From Thermococcus sp. (lineage in GTDB: Archaea; Methanobacteriota_B; Thermococci; Thermococcales; Thermococcaceae), in NCBI RefSeq assembly GCF_027066465.1, contig NZ_JAMONU010000123.1, forward strand, positions 1 through 9,274: DNA of 9,274 nt, in the 5' to 3' direction. Within the stretch, counting starts at the first letter, position 1. Each line of letters opens with the position of its first letter. Made by a program: the position numbers and the translations under genes. Under the pieces are notes generated by a model. The model saw only the letters and a list, made by a program, of their open reading frames with translations. It was not told the origin of the DNA and ran no database searches. This document shows positions 1 to 6,225 of this stretch, one piece after another.

Positions 1-942
1 ACCAAAGCTGGAGGAATAGCGGTCTATACAAGGAACTTAATCAGAACCCTTGAGCGCGGGGGACACGAGGTCGAGCTGTCGCCCGGCGAGAGGTTTTCAT
101 ACTTTCTCTGGCAGTTCTTCAGGGTTTCCCTCTGGCTCGTTCGTTCGAAATGCGACGCCTATCACGCAGTCGGCATTATCGAGGGCATAGTTCTCCCGTT
201 CTTCAAGCCGAAGGCGGAAAAGCGGGTCACGATACACGATTTAATTCCCCTGAAGCACCCGAGGAAAGGATTCAAAGGCCTCTTCGAGCGCTTCTTCATC
301 CGACTCGGTCTGTTCTCGGCGAGGAAATGCGATGTGATTTATGCCGTCTCTCACCTGACGAAGGTTGATTTGGTTCGCTTCGCGGGAATCCCCGAGGATA
401 AAATAATCGTTGTTCACCAGCCGATAGACGAGCGCTTTCTCCTCGAACCGCCTCACGCCGGAAAGTTCAGAGAGAGGGGAAAGTTCATGGTGGGCTACAT
501 CTCGAGGATGGACTACCACAAGAGGCACGCCCTCCTCGTTGAACTGTTCAGGCAGTGGGACAATCCCAACGCGAGGCTTCTCCTGGCTGGAACCGGGGAG
601 GAGTTCGAGCGCGTTAAAAAGCTGGCCGAAGGCGACGAGCGGATAAAACTCCTCGGCTTCATACCAGATGAGGAGCTGGTTGAGTTCTACGACTCGCTCG
701 ACGTCTACGTTCATGCATCAAAATACGAGGGCTGGGGACTGCCGATTGTTGAGGCGCTGGCGAGAGGAAAGCCCGTTATCGTTTTCGACGATGCCGAGAT
801 ACCTGGGGAGGTTCAATTACACTGTCTGGTCGTTAATCGAGAGGGTTTCTCCTCAGCACTGGAGGACAGAAAGATTCTTAGAAAGCTGGGAAAGTTGATG
901 AAAAGGGAAGTGATTCAGAACGGGATTAAACCGTTCCCTTAA
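1..942 (+). CDS. GT4-family glycosyltransferase, 5' partial
   Basis: This frame is open from base 1 to a TAA at 940-942 (313 codons visible); the start lies off the left edge. It should transfer a sugar from a nucleotide donor to a growing cytoplasmic glycan; donor and acceptor cannot be read from the sequence. The fragment opens with the GGIAVYTRNL loop found near residue 15 of GT4 proteins, so only about 10-20 residues are missing. The N-terminal GT-B domain contains TIHDLIPLKHP and AVSHLTK. The C-terminal domain starts around VGYISRMDYHKR and carries the GT4 E-x7-E motif in EGWGLPIVE (fragment residues E243 and E251), followed by ALARGKPVIV. The protein ends only about 55 residues after this motif, without the usual last helix of the family (around FSW...Y), so the C-terminus may be truncated. 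The last 17 bases overlap the convergent gene on the minus strand. The family call is secure; the specificity is unknown. Confidence 0.9.
   Translation, partial: TKAGGIAVYTRNLIRTLERGGHEVELSPGERFSYFLWQFFRVSLWLVRSKCDAYHAVGIIEGIVLPFFKPKAEKRVTIHDLIPLKHPRKGFKGLFERFFIRLGLFSARKCDVIYAVSHLTKVDLVRFAGIPEDKIIVVHQPIDERFLLEPPHAGKFRERGKFMVGYISRMDYHKRHALLVELFRQWDNPNARLLLAGTGEEFERVKKLAEGDERIKLLGFIPDEELVEFYDSLDVYVHASKYEGWGLPIVEALARGKPVIVFDDAEIPGEVQLHCLVVNREGFSSALEDRKILRKLGKLMKREVIQNGIKPFP
918..936. terminator. Possible hairpin at convergent gene ends
   Basis: GAACGG, a 7-base loop and CCGTTC form a perfect 6-bp stem at 918-936, inside the tail-to-tail overlap of the two convergent genes. A second, competing pairing exists between AAGGGAA (903-909) and TTCCCTT (934-940). 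There is no strong T-tract next to it, and archaeal termination depends mainly on T-tracts, so a terminator role is weakly supported. The symmetry may be chance. Confidence 0.2.
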
Positions 943-2290
943 CGAGGATTTTCTTCAGCTTGTCCTCAAACACCTGAACGATATCTCTCTGCGTGATTGG
1001 TTTCTGTTCAAGCGGGTCTTTTTTACGGAGAAAGAGCCATTTAACGTTGTCTCCGGGGGAGTATAGCAGTTTAAACCCATCGACTATCAAAGATTTCTTT
1101 TCATGCCCGTAGTCAACGGCTTCTGTCAGTATCCATCTCTTCTTTGGTGCATTTTGAAGCGGATAACCATCTAAACGGACGTTTGGCTCGATTCCCAGCT
1201 CCTGTAATATGGTTGGAAGTATGTCCACAGAGCTTATAACGTCGCGCCTTTTCAACCGGCTGAACCCATGAAACAGAATTGGAACTTCTATCAGTTCGCC
1301 GAAGACGTTGTGCCCATGGTCTATTCCATACACTCCCCGCGGGTCATAGAAGTATTTCGCTTCTACCTCTGCATGCTCCCAGAACTCTTCACCGTGGTCG
1401 GCCGTTATCACGACGAGCGTGTCATCGAGAACATTTAATCGTTCAAGTTCCTCGAACAGTAGCTCAATCTGGTCATTAACGTACCTAATTGTGTTATCGT
1501 ACAGCAACATCCTGTTCTCTTTGAACTCTTCGAATCCCGGCTTCTTCCAGTCTTCTGGTTTTGTATAGTCCCATGATTCTATCTTCGGGATTTTCTTCAC
1601 CTTCCCAAAGTAGTCCCTGTATTCCTCCGGCGGTTCTAACGGTTGATGGGTGTCCCCGAGATGGAGGTATGCAAAGAACTTTCCGCCATCTTTCTTTACC
1701 CACTTTAAAAATTCTCTGAACACGCTTTCTGCAATCTCCCTGTGGTGGTGGAACTTGACTAGCGTTCTCTTTTTGAATGCGAATCCAGCCAGTCCGATTG
1801 GAGTTGCGAAGTACGTTCTGTACCCAATTAGGCTCATTAACTCAGGAAGGGTTATAACCTCTCTCTTGATGGCCTTAAATCGGCGGAGGTCCTCTCTATC
1901 CTTGATTCTCCTGTCTGTGTACGCACCGTGGTTGTGAGGGTATAGACCCGTTAGTATCGACGCCACCGAAGGGTACGTCCAGGGAGCCGTGGAAATGCCC
2001 AAATACTTGGCCTTTATCCCATCCAGAAACGGGGATGTTTCTCTTGGATACCCGGTGAACGAGAGATTTCGATACCTCAGACAGTCAACGGTTATTATCA
2101 ACACGTTCTTTTGGGGGTTATCTGTAAGTGTAACGTAGTTCTCCAATTTCAGCGATTTCAGCCTTTCCCTTATCGCCCGCGTCTCCCTGTCCGCGATTCT
2201 ATGATACAACCTGAATATTCTGGAACCGATGGGCTTGGGAAGCTTCTGTATCACATACCTGTTTACCGCCCGCTTAATCCTTGGAATCAT
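926..2290 (-). CDS. Alkaline phosphatase/sulfatase-superfamily enzyme with Thr nucleophile (copy 1)
   Basis: A 454-residue protein from an ATG at 2290. It has the sulfatase/alkaline phosphatase fold signature: VDCLR (metal-binding D69), APWTYPSV followed by ASILTGLYPHNHG, YLHLGDTH (H210, D213, H215), ITADHGEEFWEH (D298, H299) and DHGHNVF (H325, H327). The nucleophile position is T105, not Cys or Ser, and the following Arg of the sulfatase motif is V109, so formylglycine formation is not possible at this site. The second Asp of the sulfatase DD pair is C70. These features fit two-metal phosphodiesterases or phosphotransferases better than sulfatases (inference). No signal peptide or membrane helix is evident; the first 45 residues are strongly basic and could bind membrane. 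The start was chosen because the protein aligns without gaps from this Met to the inner Met of its paralog at 4803-6185; a GTG nine bases upstream (2299) is the alternative. It has its own promoter and overlaps the convergent glycosyltransferase by 17 bases. Confidence 0.88.
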   Translation of the reverse strand: MIPRIKRAVNRYVIQKLPKPIGSRIFRLYHRIADRETRAIRERLKSLKLENYVTLTDNPQKNVLIITVDCLRYRNLSFTGYPRETSPFLDGIKAKYLGISTAPWTYPSVASILTGLYPHNHGAYTDRRIKDREDLRRFKAIKREVITLPELMSLIGYRTYFATPIGLAGFAFKKRTLVKFHHHREIAESVFREFLKWVKKDGGKFFAYLHLGDTHQPLEPPEEYRDYFGKVKKIPKIESWDYTKPEDWKKPGFEEFKENRMLLYDNTIRYVNDQIELLFEELERLNVLDDTLVVITADHGEEFWEHAEVEAKYFYDPRGVYGIDHGHNVFGELIEVPILFHGFSRLKRRDVISSVDILPTILQELGIEPNVRLDGYPLQNAPKKRWILTEAVDYGHEKKSLIVDGFKLLYSPGDNVKWLFLRKKDPLEQKPITQRDIVQVFEDKLKKILVKGTV

Positions 2291-2327
2291 ACGGACCACT
2301 TTCCTTTGGCGATGAACGTGATACGAG

Positions 2328-2343
2328 TTTTAAATCTTTGTGG
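2328..2343 (-). promoter_or_regulatory. BRE/TATA promoter of the copy-1 phosphotransferase-like gene
   Basis: On the minus strand ACAAAG (BRE-like) is followed by ATTTAAAA (TATA-like, 2335-2328). The box centre is about 26 bases upstream of 2306, which would give a leader of about 16 bases before the ATG at 2290. The leader contains only a weak ribosome binding site (AAAGGAAAGTGG). The match is to the general archaeal pattern and was judged by eye. Confidence 0.5.
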
Positions 2344-2354
2344 TTCTTAAAAAT

Positions 2355-2370
2355 AGAGAAAGGCTTTAAA
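2355..2370 (+). promoter_or_regulatory. BRE/TATA promoter of the GT4 gene at 2433
   Basis: AGAAAGG (BRE-like) followed by CTTTAAA (2364-2370) predicts transcription from about 2393-2395 and a leader of about 38 bases. A second, poorer TATA-like element, TTTATC at 2383-2388, would give a shorter leader. The element lies back to back with the minus-strand promoter at 2328-2343, and the two box centres are only about 36 bases apart. Confidence 0.45.
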
Positions 2371-2420
2371 CTTTGGTAGCCCTTTATCTAGAGCTGGACG
2401 CATAAGGTTGATTAAAAGTT

Positions 2421-2427
2421 GGGGGCG
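2421..2427 (+). promoter_or_regulatory. Ribosome binding site deciding the GTG start at 2433
   Basis: GGGGGCG matches 5 of 7 positions of the archaeal GGAGGTG core and lies 5 bases before the GTG at 2433. That is the same spacing as the stronger site at 6191-6196, which supports GTG as the true start. Confidence 0.5.
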
Positions 2428-2432
2428 TTAAA

Positions 2433-3686
2433 GTGAAGATACTGCTCGTAACTTCCGGATATCCCCCTGAGAGGTTGGGTGGGGCCGGTTTTTATGTGAA
2501 ATACCTCGCGGAGGAGCTCTCTAAAAGACATGAGGTTCACCTGTTCATACCCTCAAAGCGGGGAGATGAGTGGGTTGAAGGCTCTATTCACGTCCATGCG
2601 GTCAGGCCAGTGAAGTCATATCTCAGTGCGGTTCTCATTGAGAGAACGTACAGAAATCCTGAAATTGAAAAGAAGTTCAAAGAACTAGTCGAATGTTTAA
2701 AGCCAGACGTCGTTCATTTCCACAACCTTTGGGCATTCAGAACTGCTTTCCTTCCGGTTATAGCCAAAGAAGCCGGTTCGGCAACGGTTCAAACGCTCCA
2801 CGATTACTGGTTCATATGTCCCATAAACATAATGAGCTACAAAAAACAGAGGCCCTGCGAGGGACCATCTCCCGAAAAGTGCTCAACTTGTTGGAACCAT
2901 GTTATAAGCGAGTACCTAGAGCAACGCAAAATTCCGCGTTTGCTCTTTGATGGTATACTAAAGATTTTTAATAGACCCAATGGTTTTGAGCTCAGACTTA
3001 GAACGTTGATTGAAATCCTGAACTCAATGGATGCGATAATAGCGCCCTCAAAGTTTCTTAGAAACATGTTTGTAAAGGCTGGAGTTGATGACTCCAGGCT
3101 TTACCACATCCCCAACGGTTACCCCCATGAAATCTTTAAGGGATTCCAAAAGAATAAGGATACGAATAAGCTTGTTTTTGGGTTTGTGGGAGTTCCAAGC
3201 TATCAGAAGGGGACCCACGTTGCCGTTAAGGCAGTTCGCGCTATTAAAGGCGGAGATTTCGAGTTCAGAATATACGGTGGAGGTGGCCGTCGGGAGTACC
3301 TCTCTGAACTGATGAAGCTCTCGCGGGGAGACGACAGGATACGATTCATGGGGAAATTCGACAGTGTCGTTGAACCCTATTCAAAAATAGATGTCCTGCT
3401 GTTTCCTTCCCTGTGGTATGAGAACTGTCCCCTCGTTCTTGCTGAGGCATCTCTGACGGGAACCCCTGTAATAGCCTCCAATCTCGGAGCCATTCCAGAA
3501 TTTGTTCACCCGGGAATTAATGGGTTCCTCTTCACCCCCGGAAGTTGGGAGGAACTCTCACATCTCATGAAGGGGTTCATTGAGAATCCGGAACTCGTTG
3601 ATAAGCTATCAAACCCTGCATTTGTCCCTGATGACATGCCGGAGCATGCTAAAAAAATACTTAAGCTTTATGAATCACTCATGTAG
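2433..3686 (+). CDS. GT4-family glycosyltransferase with Cys-containing insert
   Basis: A complete 417-residue GT-B enzyme, a normal length for GT4, starting at GTG. It is probably cytoplasmic or membrane-peripheral and transfers an activated sugar to a lipid-linked or polymeric glycan; the specificity is not readable. The N-terminal domain (about 1-205) starts with MKILLVTSGYPPERLGGAGF, the glycine-rich acceptor-side loop, and contains VVHFHNLW and LHDYWFICP. It is followed by a four-cysteine insert (C129, C142, C150, C153) of a kind seen in many GT4 proteins after the HDYW motif, possibly a metal or disulfide site. The donor domain runs from FGFVGVPSYQKGTH (about 249) to the E-x7-E motif YENCPLVLAEA (E330, E338), then GTPVIASNLGAIPEFV and GINGFLF. 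The C-terminal helix EHAKKILKLYESL is complete, so the gene looks intact. It is transcribed alone, divergently from the copy-1 phosphotransferase-like gene, and its last 12 bases overlap the convergent glycosyltransferase at 3675-4796. Confidence 0.92.
   Translation: MKILLVTSGYPPERLGGAGFYVKYLAEELSKRHEVHLFIPSKRGDEWVEGSIHVHAVRPVKSYLSAVLIERTYRNPEIEKKFKELVECLKPDVVHFHNLWAFRTAFLPVIAKEAGSATVQTLHDYWFICPINIMSYKKQRPCEGPSPEKCSTCWNHVISEYLEQRKIPRLLFDGILKIFNRPNGFELRLRTLIEILNSMDAIIAPSKFLRNMFVKAGVDDSRLYHIPNGYPHEIFKGFQKNKDTNKLVFGFVGVPSYQKGTHVAVKAVRAIKGGDFEFRIYGGGGRREYLSELMKLSRGDDRIRFMGKFDSVVEPYSKIDVLLFPSLWYENCPLVLAEASLTGTPVIASNLGAIPEFVHPGINGFLFTPGSWEELSHLMKGFIENPELVDKLSNPAFVPDDMPEHAKKILKLYESLM
3651..3657 (-). 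terminator. T7 tract after the AT-rich GT4 gene
   Basis: On the minus strand a run of seven T (TATTTTTTTAG) lies about 18 bases after the stop codon of the gene at 3675-4796, inside the 3' end of the convergent gene. Oligo-T tracts are the usual intrinsic archaeal terminators. It would end the minus-strand operon here. Confidence 0.4.
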
Positions 3687-4796
3687 CCTTTGAATCGCTT
3701 TAAAGAAATGTCTCGCCCCGAGTTCTGCATTTGAGTATTTTTTCCCTATTTTCATTGTGACATGCTTCATCTTTCTTATCAATTTCGGATTTTCAATGAG
3801 TACCTCAAGAGCTTTTCTAAGTGCATTTATGTCCCCCGGGGGAAGTACAAGCCCCGTTTTCTCTTGTTGAATAATTTGAGAACCTGCGGCTGCTGTTGTG
3901 GTAATGAGTGGAACTCCATAATATAGTGATTCATTAATTACCAATCCCCATGAATCATGGAAGGTAGGCAATACAAAGATTGATGAGTGGGTATATACAC
4001 TTGTTTTTCTTTTTCCTGTAATATACCCTATAAAATGTATTCTTTTATCATTCTTCGAAATCTCTTTTAATGTCTGTTCATAAGGGCCCGTGCCAGCTAT
4101 GATTAAATCAATATTTTTATATGGAATCTGCTTAAACGCTTCGATAAGGACTTGAACTCCTTTAGGTTCACGAAGATAGCCTATATACGTAATTATCAAT
4201 TTGGAGTTATAATCTTTTATGGGTATTTTTGATTTGGCGCTATCTTGTTCTTGGCTACGGAATATTTCAGATGGCATGATTTGAATTCCTTCAACTAACT
4301 TTCCCGGGGAAACTCCTATCTTTAAAGCGTGCTCCCTGCTCTTTTTACTGTAGGCCGCAACGATGTTTGACATGAAAAATATGGCCTTTTCGTAGGTCTC
4401 TTTCAGAATTCTTTTCGGCCCTCTAAATTTATGGCTAATCCACGGACTTTCAATCCTCTCGGTCCACAGGATTACCTTCTTCTTCAAAACGCGGGAAAGT
4501 ATCAGGGCCAGTACCGTTGATGGGATAGTCTCGACGGTTTCCGCAATGACTACAACGTCTGAGTTCTTTAACTCCTCAATTATCTCTATCGGATTGTTCA
4601 GTATAATCTTCCCAATCCTTTTTCCCTTCAAGATTCTCCACTGGAAATTAAATCTCTTAATAACTTCCGTTTCCCAAAGTCTGTCTGGAGACCTCGGTTC
4701 ACAGAACAGAACAGTAACTTCGAATTTTTCGTTTAACCTTTCGAATATCGGCAATCTGTAGGGGGATATCTGATTGTGAAGAAGGAGCACTCGCAC
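3675..4796 (-). CDS. GT4-family glycosyltransferase, AT-rich
   Basis: A complete 373-residue GT-B glycosyltransferase. The N-terminal domain starts MRVLLLHNQISPYRLPIFERL, an opening typical of GT4 enzymes of surface polysaccharide loci, and includes VVVIAETVET and VILWTERIESPW. The donor-binding domain starts near ITYIGYLREPKGVQVLIEAF (about 202) and continues with IAGTGPYE, IHFIGYITG and VLPTFHDSWGLVINESLYYG. In that last motif D281 takes the place of the first Glu of E-x7-E and E289 is the second; WGLVINE variants are common in the family. The tail KTGLVLPPGD...ALEVLIENP is complete. The start is GTG at 4796, with GAGGTGACC ending 4 bases upstream; the stop of the preceding gene lies inside that site, so the two are translationally coupled. 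The gene is far richer in A+T than the right half of the window (row 4021-4080 is 25% GC, row 7141-7200 is 58%), which suggests acquisition from another source. Donor and acceptor are unknown. Confidence 0.92.
   Translation of the reverse strand: MRVLLLHNQISPYRLPIFERLNEKFEVTVLFCEPRSPDRLWETEVIKRFNFQWRILKGKRIGKIILNNPIEIIEELKNSDVVVIAETVETIPSTVLALILSRVLKKKVILWTERIESPWISHKFRGPKRILKETYEKAIFFMSNIVAAYSKKSREHALKIGVSPGKLVEGIQIMPSEIFRSQEQDSAKSKIPIKDYNSKLIITYIGYLREPKGVQVLIEAFKQIPYKNIDLIIAGTGPYEQTLKEISKNDKRIHFIGYITGKRKTSVYTHSSIFVLPTFHDSWGLVINESLYYGVPLITTTAAAGSQIIQQEKTGLVLPPGDINALRKALEVLIENPKLIRKMKHVTMKIGKKYSNAELGARHFFKAIQRLHE
3738..3743 (+). terminator. T6 tract after the GT4 gene at 2433-3686
   Basis: TTTTTT followed by CCCTATTTTC starts about 50 bases after the plus-strand stop codon, inside the 3' end of the convergent gene. 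It is a candidate archaeal oligo-T terminator. It also encodes Lys codons on the other strand, so the run could have arisen for coding reasons. Confidence 0.3.
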
Positions 4797-4800
4797 AGCT

Positions 4801-4809
4801 GGTCACCTC
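4801..4809 (-). promoter_or_regulatory. Ribosome binding site overlapping the upstream stop codon
   Basis: GAGGTGACC on the minus strand matches the archaeal GGAGGTGATC sequence and ends 4 bases before the GTG at 4796. The TGA stop of the preceding gene (4805-4803) is inside it, so a ribosome finishing that gene sits on the initiation site of the next. This fixes the GTG as start. Confidence 0.75.
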
Positions 4810-6185
4810 ATCTGGGCTGTTGATATTTTGGATAGAAGTTTTTTCAATTTTTCTTTGAATATTTGGACAACTTGGGGGTCTGTTATTGGAGTCCTCTCAT
4901 CGGGGTCTTTCCTCAGGTTGAAGACCCATTCAACACCGTCACTGGGGGCGTACAGGAACTTGAGGTCTCCTACTTGGAGGGCCTTTTTCTCATAGCCGTA
5001 CCCTGCCGCCTCCGTTAGAATCGCCCTCTTCCTCGGCTTTTCTTGGAGTGGCACTCCGTCCGGCTTGAATCTGGGCTTTATGTTTAGTTCTTGCAGTATG
5101 GTTGGGGTTACGTCCGCCGATGAAACGTGCTCCCAGTTCTTCAACCCGGAGAACCCGTACATCGTCAGGGGAACCTCTATTATCTCCCTGAACACGTTGT
5201 GGCCGTGTCCAAAGCCACAGGCGTTCCGGGTGTCGTAAAAATACTTTGCCTCAACCTCCCGGTGCTCCCAGAACTCCTCTCCGTGGTCTGCGGTCACAAC
5301 TATTAGGGTGTCCTCCAAGAGGTCTCTCCTCTCCAGTTCCCCGAAGAACCGTTCAATCTGGTCGTTTACGTAGCGGAGGGTGTTGTCGTACAGGAGAACC
5401 CTGTTCTCAACGTATTCCTTGAAACCGGGCTTGCTCCACTCCCCGGGTTTTGTGTACGCCCAGGTCCTTATGTTCTTCAGGTTCTTTACCTTACCAAAAT
5501 AGTTCCAGTACTCGTCGGGCGGGTTGAGGGGCTCGTGGGGGTCACCCAGGTGCAGATACGCAAAGAACCTCCTTCCGTGCTCCCGTTCGGCCCACTTCAG
5601 GAAGTCGTCGAGTATTTTCTCGGCCCGCGTTTCCCCAGGGTACCACCTTATGTCAGGTATTCGTCTCCTGAAGTGAAGGCTTGAGAGCTCGATTGCAGTT
5701 GCCATGTACACGTCATAGCCCATGTAGAGGAGTAGTTCGGGGAGTGTAATAACACTCTCCTTTATTCCTTTAAGGTGCCCTAGGTTGTCTAGGTATTTTA
5801 TGCGGCTGTGAATGTAAGCCCCGTGCCTCGTGGGGTAGAGCCCTGAGAGTATCGTCGGGACCGATGGATAGGTCCACGGCGCCCCGGAAACCGCCCTGTA
5901 GTTCTTTCCGATAGAGGCGAGGAACGGCGTCGTGTCCCTCTCGTAGCCGGCCATGCTGGTGTTCTTAAAGCGCATGCAATCGGCGGTTATTATTATCACG
6001 TTCTTCGGTTCGGCGTTCTCGAAATCGTAGTAGTTCTCAGGCTTCAGGCTCTTCAGCCTTCGCTGAACCTCCCTGCGCGTCGTCCATGTTACATATTTCG
6101 AGTATACTGGGAAGACCTTCTCCTTTAGCTTTGGATGCCTATTAATCACGTTCTGGACGACCCATCTCTTTGCCCTGTGTAGCAT
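4803..6185 (-). CDS. Alkaline phosphatase/sulfatase-superfamily enzyme with Thr nucleophile (copy 2)
   Basis: A 460-residue paralog of the protein at 926-2290, with over half the residues the same by eye and no gap over about the first 180. Key positions keep the same numbering: D69 in TADCMR and the nucleophile-position T105 in APWTYPSV. They are followed by TILSGLYPTRHG, YLHLGDPHEPL, VVTADHGEEFWEH (D300, H301) and GHGHNVF. The Cys/Ser and Arg of the sulfatase C-x-P-S-R motif are replaced by Thr and Val, and the DD pair is DC. It is therefore predicted to be a metal-dependent phosphodiesterase or phosphotransferase, not a sulfatase (inference). No signal peptide or membrane helix is visible. 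The C-terminal VFNLRKDPDERTP resembles the L..DP.E element near the end of many sulfatase-fold enzymes. The ATG at 6185 is chosen because GAGGTG ends 5 bases upstream; a TTG at 6200 would lie over that site. It lies 65 bases after ugd and is coupled to the next glycosyltransferase gene, suggesting that the two modify the same glycan. Confidence 0.88.
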   Translation of the reverse strand: MLHRAKRWVVQNVINRHPKLKEKVFPVYSKYVTWTTRREVQRRLKSLKPENYYDFENAEPKNVIIITADCMRFKNTSMAGYERDTTPFLASIGKNYRAVSGAPWTYPSVPTILSGLYPTRHGAYIHSRIKYLDNLGHLKGIKESVITLPELLLYMGYDVYMATAIELSSLHFRRRIPDIRWYPGETRAEKILDDFLKWAEREHGRRFFAYLHLGDPHEPLNPPDEYWNYFGKVKNLKNIRTWAYTKPGEWSKPGFKEYVENRVLLYDNTLRYVNDQIERFFGELERRDLLEDTLIVVTADHGEEFWEHREVEAKYFYDTRNACGFGHGHNVFREIIEVPLTMYGFSGLKNWEHVSSADVTPTILQELNIKPRFKPDGVPLQEKPRKRAILTEAAGYGYEKKALQVGDLKFLYAPSDGVEWVFNLRKDPDERTPITDPQVVQIFKEKLKKLLSKISTAQMR

Positions 6186-6190
6186 GGATA

Positions 6191-6196
6191 CACCTC
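6191..6196 (-). promoter_or_regulatory. Strong ribosome binding site deciding the ATG at 6185
   Basis: GAGGTG on the minus strand with 5 bases to the ATG is a near-perfect Shine-Dalgarno site. It rules out the in-frame TTG at 6200, which would include the site itself in the coding region. Confidence 0.8.
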
Positions 6197-6206
6197 TCAA
6201 AGGCTG

Positions 6207-6219
6207 TTATAAACCTTCG
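6207..6219 (-). promoter_or_regulatory. Possible BRE/TATA element between ugd and the copy-2 gene
   Basis: On the minus strand CGAAGG followed by TTTATAA (6213-6207) resembles an archaeal BRE/TATA pair. Its centre is only about 25 bases before the ATG at 6185, so transcription would begin at about the start codon and exclude the ribosome binding site. Either it gives a leaderless transcript, or it is not used and the gene is read through from ugd. Confidence 0.35.
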
Positions 6220-6225
6220 CGGTTT
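6211..6225. terminator. Short hairpin after ugd
   Basis: AAACC-TTCGC-GGTTT forms a perfect 5-bp stem with a 5-base loop, 25 to 40 bases after the ugd stop codon. It overlaps the TATA-like element. No long T-tract follows on the minus strand, so strong termination is unlikely; weak attenuation or chance are both possible. Confidence 0.2.

Noticed and set aside
241..714. A 157-codon open frame on the minus strand
   Set aside because: It is antisense to the left glycosyltransferase, whose frame contains all GT4 motifs. The antisense product has no recognisable domain and no clear ribosome binding site.
2318..2323. GTGATA, a half-site of the Thermococcales glycolytic motif (TATCAC-N5-GTGATA)
   Set aside because: The other half is missing at the required spacing, and no second copy is present, so regulation by that system is not supported.
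926..6185. Calling the two paralogs arylsulfatases
   Set aside because: The formylglycine Cys/Ser and the following Arg are absent (Thr and Val instead), and no partner sulfatase-maturing enzyme is encoded in the window.
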